A stretch of 64,000 bases of DNA from Lepas anatifera (lineage: Eukaryota > Arthropoda > Thecostraca > Lepadidae). How positions within the stretch are numbered: the first letter of the stretch is position 1; each line of letters starts with the position of its first letter. Where the stretch lies: the NCBI GenBank assembly GCA_034440635.1, contig JAOTON010000402.1, positions 124,001 through 188,000 of the forward strand, read 5' to 3'. Under the pieces are notes generated by a model. It was given only the letters and a program-made list of their open reading frames with translations, searched no databases and had not been told where the DNA came from. This document shows positions 55,186 through 64,000 of the stretch, piece by piece. Made by a program: the position numbers and the translations under genes.

Positions 55186-56773
55186 TCTGAGCGCTGGTAT
55201 CAGAGACCTAAAACTTTTGTGGATAGAAGGCACTTCCAAATGAATAAGCACCACGGTTGTCAATTTTCAAAATTTTCAAAATTTTGCCCAGAATTTTGCA
55301 TTATGTGATTTTTAACTTTTATTTTTCTATTTTTTGCTAATTCATCTAGACTCTTCAAACCTGCACCCTTTTACATGAGGGAAATTTGTAGTTCACACAA
55401 AAAGTTGGAAAGAAAAAGCTTTAAATTTAGTGCTCCAAATTAGCTTTTAAACTTTGCACCCTAAATTTGGCATAAAACTCGTGGTCTAAACTACAGGCTC
55501 GAAATATCTGAAGCTACAGCAGTTCAGGTTCTGAGTCAAATATCAACTTAAAGGCCGGTTTGTGCAGTACTGCACAAACACAGAAACAAAACAAAAACGG
55601 AAATTTAAGGGTCCTTTTTGGCCCATTCCGTGAAGGTCTGCATTTCCCAAAATATCCTTCAAACCCTTATATCTTCCGATCTAATTGATAAAAATTAGTT
55701 CCCATTTCAGATAATAAAAGAGAATAGCCTCCTTTATTATATATTTAGAGATAAAAACTTTCAGACTGAAACTTTTTATTTTATAGGCAAAAATAAAATA
55801 TAAGTTTTTAAAATTTTTATTCTCAGCCCCCTGGTTTCCAGACTATGATAGCTACGGTATTGAACTTAACACGGCTGGATAGAAAACTTCGTTGCCGTCA
55901 TTTTTCTCACTCATACCCCCCACTTATCTCTTACGGCTTCCGCGCTATAAGCCGTAAAGGACATTTCAAAGTGGTAATTTTATCAGTTCATTTTTGCTTC
56001 ACACCGGGGTTTAGGGTGGTTAGAGTCATTGGAGGGAAATGAAATTTTGCATGCAGCTAGGTAAGAGACATATGTCGACATTCCATCTGCATAGATATCA
56101 ATGAAACACCAAGTTACCTTTACAAACATGCCGTTTCTCCACGCAACGTTGTAGCAAATCACCACGCGTCACGCCTGCGTCCACGCCGCGGCAGCGCCGG
56201 CGACCGGCGCGGCCGTTTCTGTTTATTTATGGTCTGGTAAAAAAGTACCCAATACTACCCATAATGCATCACAAGTAATTATCGTACCGTAAAAGTCCGA
56301 GTTTACAATAAGAGTATTATGTTTCTGTTTTTGGACCATGGGTGGATCCAGGGAATAAGTAGGCTAGTTGCCCCCCTCACCCTTCTCCCCCATCCCCCTC
56401 CCCCAACCCCCAATCGACCATCGGCGCCCTCTGAAATTGTAAAGACACGCCTCTCAAGGTCGATGACGCTCCCTGAAATGTCGCTTCCCATACGCGGATC
56501 CAGGATTGCCTATCGGGGGCGAGGTGGAAGGGGAAATTTCCTGGTGGGCGCTATCTACACCAGGGACGCCACTTTTGGCCGGAAAACCTATCAAGTAGGC
56601 GCTAAAACCTATCAGTACACCCCGATACCTGCATCTCGGGGAAAACGACATTTCAGGGGGTGCCATCGAACTTTCCAGGAGTTTCCGGGACAATTTCAGG
56701 GGGCGCTAAGATTCTATGGGGGCACCTGTCCCCTTTCCCCCTTGGATCCGCCTATGTCGTTTCGGGGGGGGGG
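55186..56773 (+). repeat. Macrosatellite segment A, copy 2
   Basis: Starts 4535 bp after copy 1 at the same sequence (TCTGAGCGCTGGTATCAG). Very similar throughout; no gene. Confidence 0.85.
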
Positions 56774-59265
56774 CACGGAGGTGGGGTCGTTACGGGTGTG
56801 GGGGTAAGGAGCTCGAGCATAAGCGGATCCAGGACATCAGCATGGGGGTAGGGGCTAAAGATTTCGAGCATAGGCAGACCCAGGACATCAGTACGAGGGT
56901 GGGGCTAGGGAGTTAGAGCATAGGCGGATCCAGGACATCGGTACGAGGGTCGGGCTAGGGAGTTAGAGCATAGGCGGATCCAGGACATCGGTACGAGGGT
57001 CGGGCTAGGGAGTTAGAGCATAGGCGGATCCAGGACGTTAGTACGGGGATGGGGCTAAGCAGCTGAGCATTAGCGGATTCAGGACATCAGTACGGGGTGA
57101 GACTCGGGAGTTCCAGCATAGGCGGATCCAGGACATCAGTAGGGGGTAGGGGCTACGGAGTTCGAGCATAGGCGGATCCAGGATATTAGTACGGGGATGG
57201 GGCTAAGGAGATCGAGCATAGGCGGATCTAGGACATCTGTACGGGGGTGGAGATAAGGAGCTCGAGCATAGGCTGATCCAGGACATCAGTATGGGTGTGG
57301 GGCTAAGGAGCTCGAGCAGAGGCGGATCTAGGACATCAGTACGGGGGTGAGGCTAAGGAGCTCGAGCATAAGCGGATCCAGGACATCAGCACGTGGGTAG
57401 GGGCTAAAGAGTTCGAGCATAGGCGGATCCAGGACATCAGTACGGGGGTGGGGCTAAGAAGCTCGAGCATAAGCGGATTCAGCTGATCAGTACGGGGGTG
57501 GGGCTCGGGAGCTCGAGCATAGGCGGCTCTAGGACATCAGTACGGTGGTGGGGCTCGGGAGCTCGAGCATAGGCGGCTCTAGGACATCAGTACGGTGGTG
57601 GGGCTCGGGCGTTCCAGCATAGGCGGATCCAGGACATTAGTAGGGTGGTAGGGGCTAAAGAGTTCGAGTATAGGCGAATCCAGGGCAGTACGGAGGTGGG
57701 GCTACGGAGTTCGAGCATAGGCAGATCCAGGACATCAGTTCGGGGGTGGGGCTAAGGAGCTCGAGCATAGGCGGGTCCAGGACATCAGCGCAGGGGTGTG
57801 GCTCCGGAGCTCGAGTAAAGGCGGATCCAGGACATCAGTGGGCGGGGGAGGGTAGGGGCTACGGAGTTCGAGCATAGGCGGATCCAGGACATCAGTAAGA
57901 AGGTGGGGTAAGGAGCTCGAGCATAGGCGGATCCAGGACATCAGTAGCGGGTAGGGGCTAAGGAGTTCGAGCATAGGCGGATCCAGGACATCAGTACGGA
58001 GGTGGGGCTAAAAAGTTCGAGCATAGGCGGATCCAGGACATCAGTACGGGGGTGGGGCTAAGGAGCTCCAGCAAAGGCGGATCCAGGCCTCAGTACGGGG
58101 GTGGGGCTAAGGAGCTCAAGCATAGGCGGATCTAGGACATCAGTACGGTGGTGGGGCTCGGGCGTTCCAGCATAGGCGGATCCAGGACAATAGTAGGGTG
58201 GTAAGGGGCTAAAGAGTTCGAGTATAGGCGAATCCAGGGCAGTACGGAGGTGGGGCTACGGAGTTCGAGCATAGGCAGATCCAGGACATCAGTTCGGGGG
58301 TGGGGCTAAGGAGCTCGAGCATAGGCGGATCCAGGACATCAGTGCAGGGGTGTGGCTCCAGAGCTCGAGTAAAGGCGGATCCAGGACATCAGTACGGGGG
58401 TGGGGCTAAGGAGATCGAGCATAAGTGGATCCAGGACATCTGTACGGGGGTGGGGCTAAAGAGCTGGAGCATAGGCGGATCCAGGACATCAGTATGGGTG
58501 TGGGGCTAAGGAGCTCGAGCAGAGGCGGATCCAGGGCATCAGTACGGGGGTGGGGCTAAGGGGTTCGAGTATAGGCGGATAAAGGACATCAGTACAGAGG
58601 TGGGGCTAAGGAGCTCAAGCATAAGCGGATCCAGGACATCAGCACAGGGGTAAGGGCTAAAGAGTTCGAGCATAGGCGGATCCAGGACATCAGTACGGGG
58701 GTGGGGATAAGGAGCTCGAGCATAAGCGGAGCCAGGATATCAGTACGGGGGTAGAGGCTAAGGAGTTTGAGCATAGACGGATCCAGCATATCGGTACGGG
58801 GATTGGGCTAAGGAGATCCAGCATAGGCGGATCCAGGACATCTGTACGGAGGTGGGGCTAAGGAGCTCGAGCATAGGCGGATACAGGACATCAGTATGGG
58901 TGTTGGGCTAAGGAGCTCGAGCAGAGGCGGATCCAGTACATCAGTACGGGGCTGGGGTAAGAGGCTCGAGTATAGGCGGATCAAAGACATCAGTACGGGG
59001 GTGGGGCTAAGGAGCTCGAGCATAAGCGGATTCAGGACATCAGTACGTGGGTGGGGCTCGGGAGCTCGAACATAGGCGGATCCAGGACATCAGTAGGGGT
59101 AGGGGCTAAGGAGTTCAAGCATAGGCGGATCCAGGGCAGTATAGAGGTGGGGCTACGGAGTTCCAGCATAGGCAGATCCAGGACATATGTAAGGGGGTGG
59201 GGTAAGGAGCTCGAGCATAGGCGGATCCAGGACATCAGTTCGGTGGTGGGGCTGAGGTCTCGAGC
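56774..59265 (+). repeat. 50-bp satellite block B, array 2
   Basis: About 50 units of the same 50-bp monomer. The first and last few monomers match those of array 1 in order, so the arrays were copied as part of the larger unit, while the middle has been rearranged since. Confidence 0.95.
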
Positions 59266-59700
59266 TGGGGCATAACTCGGTAACAAATAGGCTGAATTGG
59301 GTGAAAATCTGCAGGCATAGGTGAAATACCGTCGGAAAACCCATCATATTTTATATTGTATCTCCTTTCTTCTCGTCATGCCCAGTCTTTGCTTAACAAA
59401 ACAATCATTATGCGTGTGTTTATTTCTTTGATGATATGAACAGAGGGCAAGCGTGGTGCAGTATGCAGAGACATGCTAATTTAGGAAAACATGGGCCTAG
59501 ACAGGGGATTGAATGGAGCCATAATGAGAACCCAAAACCTAAAACTCCAACATTGCGTTGTTATAAGTATCAAACTGCTGAAAACACTCGCCTGTCAATC
59601 GAGCTGTTTGGCTAACGTACATTGTCACCGGCTTCTCCTGCGCCAGAGCGGCACCAGCCGAGGCCGCAGGCCGAGGTAGTAGTAGTTGTTGTCTGTTCTG
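59266..59700 (+). repeat. Macrosatellite segment C, copy 2
   Basis: Matches 54673-55090. After the GC-rich end, the AGAAGCCGGTGACG unit found in copy 1 is absent and the sequence passes directly to a diverged A-like segment. Confidence 0.8.
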
Positions 59701-60360
59701 AGGACTGGTTTCAGATACTTGAAACTTGCAGGGATGAAAGGCAGGAACCCATAAAAAATCCCGACGGCTGCAGATTTTCGAATTTTGCAAAAACGTTTCC
59801 AAAATTTTGGATTATATTTTTCAAAACTTTTATTTTTCTATTTTTCTATTTTTAGTCTACAGCTCTCAAACTTACACTCTTTTACACACAATCAATTACC
59901 AGTTGTTGCTCAAAGTTTGAAGCAAAAAATCCAAATTTGTGTTTCCAAAATGATTTTTTGAAACTTTTACCTCCAACTTGTAAGGAAATGCATTACCAAA
60001 GTTATAAGTTCGAAATATCTGAAGATATGATGCTAGGTGTTCCAAACTGGATTTTTACAGACAGAATGGACTGTGCATTACTGCATAGACACTAAACTGA
60101 ACCAAAAGCATAATTTTGAAGGTCAGTTTTGGCCCTTTTTCCAAAACATTGCAATTATGGCCTAAAACTTTAAAACCATATAACTTTTAAAATTCTGGAC
60201 ATTTTTGAGTGCAGTTTTCTTTGTTGAGATGGGTATTGACATTACAACAACATATTCTAAACTCAAATTTCTGAGTTAATGGGAAATATTTTTCTGCAAA
60301 AAATACAATATTTTTTGTTTTTTTGGGAATTTATGGCTATATATTTCCAAATTTTCTTTT
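59701..60360 (+). repeat. Diverged A-like segment
   Basis: Shares the order of landmarks with the first 650 bp of segment A (TGTTCTGAG, CTTGAAACTT-like, AATTTTGCA, CTTTTATTTTTCTATTTTT, CTTTTACA, GAAATATCTGAAG, CACTGCAC/CACTGCAT) but with many substitutions. It is an older or different subfamily. No gene. Confidence 0.6.
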
Positions 60361-61227
60361 CGAAATTGGTACCAAAAAAAAGCCCGGCTCAAGTTCTACA
60401 ACCGTCTGCCTGACCATACCCGCGCGTCTCCCATAGGTTTTGAGCTATATGATGACAAAGACTGAATTTGATGCGGTTTTCATAGATTTTCATAGATTCA
60501 TCACGTGATAAAGTGCCTTTATACTCAACTGAGATATATGGCTCTCTCTATACTTGTAGTATGGGAAATTATGAGCTCTGCCGTTTTTGTTTCATGACGC
60601 TCAGACGACTAGTCCGCCACTGAGGGGCAAAATACTTCGGTCCCGTTTTTTTCGCAGGAGTCGTGACGTCATTCTGCCCTTCTTGCATGGACCTTCTGTG
60701 CTGCGGCAGTGGGTTGCAGGCGGTAAATGCGTGCAAGAAAGGCATAACATTTTTATCCGAGTGCATACAGCGGGTGGCTAGCCGGTCGGGGCGGACGGGA
60801 ACCTGACTAGAAGGCAGAGGGTGCCGAGGCGTGTTTAGAGATCCGAGGAAGTGAGCAGTGATGCCCTCAGGTATCTAGGGAACGGTAGCAGGGTCCAGAG
60901 GCGTGCTGGGATAGCTCATGGGAAACATTTCGGACGGGGGAGCAGTGAGGATGGGGCCTGGTACGGGACTGGAGCCTTCCCCGCCATTGCCTCGGAACAG
61001 CTTCTGTGTTTGTATTAACCATAGATATTCTGACATTGGGGGGGAACTTCAGCCCCTAGCTCCGCCCATTGTATCTACCACCATTTGAATAGCCACCATG
61101 GATGTATATAAGCATATGAAAGATTGAAGATTTCGTTGCACTCCGTACCAAATTACCGAACAATATCATTGAGAGGCAATCGACCATGCAGATTTTGAAT
61201 GTGGTATTCAGGTCAACAAAAGGTCAC
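60361..61227. other. Unassigned interval in the macrosatellite
   Basis: At 60608-60622, TAGTCCGCCACTG looks like a hAT-type end (CAGTGGCGGACTAG on the minus strand), without a found partner. A TATATAAG box lies at about 61106-61113. No gene was recognised. Confidence 0.4.
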
Positions 61228-61794
61228 TGCGCATGCGCACTGGAACTAATGGTAACAGAGGCTATCTCGGCAACCTACGGGTCGATTTTCTTGAAATTTT
61301 GTGAACAGAAGAATATTACGAAATGTAAGTCAAAATTGTCATTGAAGCTGCACTGCTCTGCGCATGCGCAGCAGAAATTATGAAAATAAGCCTGAAAGGC
61401 GAGGGTATTTCAGAGGAGGACCTGAACAGAGGGAAAGCCAGCGTGCTTAAAGTTAGAATGAATGTTTTGTCACCCTTGGTAACAACAAAGTTCAGTGCGC
61501 ATGCGCATTAGAACTTATGGTCATGGAGGGTGTCTCGGGAGCCAATAGACCGATTTCGCTCAAATTTTTGCGAGTAAAAGCAGAATAGCATCTGCTAATC
61601 CTAATTGATGGCATTATGACGCTGCACTATTATGCGCATGTGCAGTAGAAATTCTAAGGAATAATAGGCTCTAATGGATCATTTAGACCAGGAGACAAAC
61701 AAACGGCATATTAACATGCTTCAGTCAACTATAACGGTATCTTTGCTCTCATTCACTGCATACGTTACTGTGCATGCGGACTGGGAGTAGGGTA
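61228..61794 (+). repeat. About 135-bp tandem repeat with GCGCATGCGC palindromes
   Basis: Palindromes at 61228-61239, 61359-61370, 61496-61507, about 61632-61643 and 61770-61781 (the last two with changes) are spaced 131-138 bp. Sequence after palindromes 1, 3 and 5 is similar, and after 2 and 4 is similar, giving a higher-order dimer of about 270 bp. TGCGCATGCGCA is the consensus site of NRF1-type factors (the ewg family in insects). Confidence 0.75.
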
Positions 61795-62235
61795 ACCGAA
61801 GCTAACTCGTTAACAAATTGGCTGAATTGGGTGAAAATCTGGAGGTATAGGTGAAATACGGTCGGCAAACCCATCATATTTTATAATGTATCTCCTTTCT
61901 TCTGGTCATGCCCAGTCTTTACTTAACAAAACAACCATTATGCGTGTGATTATCTTTGTGATGACATGAACAGAGGGCAAACGTGACGCAGTGTGCAGAG
62001 ACATGCTAATGTAGCAAAACAAGGGCTTACACAGGGGATTTAATGGAGCCATAACGAGAACACAAAACCTAAAACTCCAACATTGCGTTGTTGTAAGTAT
62101 CAAACTGCTGAAAACACTCGCCTGTCAATCGAACTGTTTGGCTAACGTACATTGTCACCGGCTTCTCCTGCGCCGGAGCGGCACCTGCCGAGGCCGCAGG
62201 CCGAGGTTGTTGTTGTTGTTGTTGTTGTTGTCTGT
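61795..62235 (+). repeat. Macrosatellite segment C, copy 3
   Basis: Starts as a continuation of the fifth palindrome unit (GCTAACTCGTTAACAAATTGG) and then matches segment C to the GC-rich end and a (TTG)n run. Confidence 0.8.
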
Positions 62236-63824
62236 TCTGGAGCGCTGGTATCAGAGACCTAAAACTTTTGTGGATAGAAAGCACTTCCAAATGAATAAGC
62301 ACCACGGTTGTCAATTTTCAAAATTTTCAAAATTTTGCCCAGAATTTTGCATTATGTGATTTTTAACTTTTATTTTTTCTATTTTTTCCTAATTCATCTA
62401 GACTCTTCAAACTTGCACCCTTTTACATCAGGGAAATTTGTAGTTCACACAAAAAGTTGGAAAGAAAAAGCTTTAAATTTAGGGCTCTAAATTAGCTTTT
62501 AAACTTTGCACCCTAAATTTGGCATAAAACTCATGGTCTAAACTACAGGCTCGAAATATCTGAAGCTACAGCAGTTCAGGTTCTGAGTGAAATATCAACT
62601 TAAAGGCCGGTTTGTGCAGTACTGCACAAACACAGAAACAAAACAAAAACGGAAATTTAAGGGTCCTTTTTGGCCCATTCCGTGAAGGTCTGCATTTCCC
62701 AAAATATCATTCGAACGCTTATATCTTCCGATCTAAATGATAAAAATTAGTTCCCATTTCCAGATAATAAGAGAGAATAGCCTCCTTTATTATATATTTA
62801 GAGATAAAATTTTTTAGACTGAAACTTTTTATTTTATAGGCAAAAATAAAATATAAATTTTTAAAATTTTTATTCTCAGCCCCCTGGTTTCCATACCATG
62901 ATAGCTACGGTATTGAACTTAACACGGCTGGAGAGAAAACTTCGTTGCCGTCATTTTTCTCACTCATACCCCCCACTTATCTCTTACGGCTTCCGCGCTA
63001 TAAGCCCTAAAGTACATTTCAAAGTGGTAATTTTATCAGTTCATTTTTGCTTCACACCGGGGTTTAGGGTGGTTAGAGTCATTGGAGGGAAATAAAATTT
63101 TGCATGCAGCTAGGTAAGAGACATATGTCGACATTCCATCTGCAAAGATATCAATGAAACACCAAGTTACCTTTACAAACATGCCGTTTCTCCACGCAAC
63201 GTTGTAGCAAATCACCACGCGTCACCCCTGCGTCCACGCCGCGGCAACACCGGCAATCGGCGCGGCCGTTTCTGTTTATTTATGGTCTGGTAAAATAGTA
63301 CCCATTACTGCTCATAATGCATCACAAGTAATTAGAGTACCGTAAAAGTCCGAGTTTACAATAAGAGTATTATGTTTCTGTTTTTGGACCATGGGTGGAT
63401 CCAGGGAATAAGTAGGCTAGGTGCCCCCCCTCACCCTTCTCCCCCCATCCCCTCCCCCAACCCCCAACCGACCGTCGGCGCCCTCTGAAATTGTAAAGAC
63501 ACGCCTCTCAAGGTCGATGACGCTCCCTGAAATGTCGCTTCCCATACGCGGATCCAGGATTGCCTATCGGGAGCGAGGTGGAAGGGGAAATTTCCTCGTG
63601 GGCGCTATCTACACCAGGAACGCCACTTTTGGCCGGAAAACCTATCAAGTAGGCGCTAAAACCTATCAGTAGACCCCGATACCTGCATCTCGGGGAAAAC
63701 GACATTTCAGGGGGTGCCATCGAACTTTCCAGGGGTTTCCGGGACAATTTCAGGGGGAGCTAAGATTCTATGGGGGCATCTTTCCCCTTTCCCCTTGGAT
63801 CCGCCTATGTCGTTTCGGGGGGGG
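62236..63824 (+). repeat. Macrosatellite segment A, copy 3
   Basis: Third copy of segment A, with the same landmarks and no gene. Confidence 0.85.
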
Positions 63825-64000
63825 ACGGAGGTGGGGTCGTTACGGGTGTGGGGGTAAGGAGCTCGAGCATAAGCGGATCCAGGACATCAGCATGGGGGTA
63901 GGGGCTAAAGAGTTCGAGCATAGGCAGACCCAGGACATCAGTACGAGGGTGGGGCTAGGGAGTTAGAGCATAGGCGGATCCAGGACATCGGTACGAGGGT
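63825..64000 (+). repeat. 50-bp satellite block B, array 3 (runs off the window)
   Basis: The first three to four monomers match the start of arrays 1 and 2 in order, then the window ends. Confidence 0.9.

Noticed and set aside
52238..59265. Repeated SSSIGGSRTSVRGWG-like and LSPTPVLMSWIRLCSSSL-like peptides on both strands
   Set aside because: The underlying unit is 50 bp, which is not a multiple of three, so frames shift at each unit; they are satellite artefacts, not repeat proteins.
60569..60766. Minus-strand frame with MPFLHAFTAC, reminiscent of a phrase seen in some transposon-linked proteins
   Set aside because: Only a few residues match, the remainder does not continue any domain, and it abuts a hAT-like end; too weak to call.

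Overview
The window is a gene-poor, repeat-saturated stretch of an animal genome, almost certainly an invertebrate. The evidence is the mix of elements: APE-type LINEs of two or three lineages, a Gypsy-type LTR retrotransposon with an env-like gene, a Penelope-like element with a GIY-YIG domain, several hAT-like DNA transposons, TTAA-flanked MITEs and large satellite blocks. A transposase remnant and the I-group LINE resemble arthropod elements, so an arthropod is my best guess, but this is not firm. No bacterial-style genes, rRNA, tRNA or CRISPR arrays were seen. The only convincing host coding sequence is one 169-bp exon (50047-50215) of an SLC18B1-like major-facilitator transporter, with splice signals on both sides. 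Much of the window may therefore be intron or flank of that gene.

1-17744 is a nest of insertions. A 4.46-kb non-autonomous hAT family (called hAT-A here) occurs three times. Copy 1 (about 576-15578) is split by a CR1/L2-like LINE (about 5168-13856), and that LINE is split by hAT-A copy 2 (7120-11579; TIR CAGRGGTCTAAAAA, exact 8-bp target duplication TAAATTAG). Copy 1 also holds a 2215-bp hAT element (2349-4563, duplication TGGTGGTG). A 782-bp TA-flanked block sits in both hAT-A copies but at different places (1275-2056 and 8560-9341). The inverted 5' end of copy 3 lies at 16965-17744, with a broken hAT transposase N-terminus nearby.

17745-27950 holds small DNA elements and a tract dense in AGGTCA/TGACCT half-sites (about 20260-26360), including two perfect DR1 sites. 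Two 840-842-bp copies of a TTAA-flanked, hairpin-ended MITE lie in it. The 3' part of another LINE follows (about 26640-27512).

27951-35078 is a nearly full-length but frameshifted I-group LINE on the minus strand (ORF1 with zinc knuckles; ORF2 with endonuclease, RT and RNase H), plus a short 3' fragment of the same family on the plus strand.

35447-49990 is a Penelope-like element with an inverted fragment of itself at its 5' side. It is interrupted by a young, full-length Gypsy/errantivirus-like element (36872-47994; two 887-bp LTRs with 4 differences; target duplication ACTAA). That element is read on the minus strand: gag, a broken pol, an acidic accessory ORF, an intact fusion-type env with its own splice acceptor, and a separate chromodomain ORF after env. 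Removing the insertion restores the Penelope reading frame at the junction.

50216-64000 is a macrosatellite: about 4.5-kb composite units (1.6-kb A segment, about 2.4-kb block of a 50-bp satellite, about 0.5-kb C segment) in direct order, with one variant interval (59700-61800) that contains regularly spaced GCGCATGCGC palindromes.
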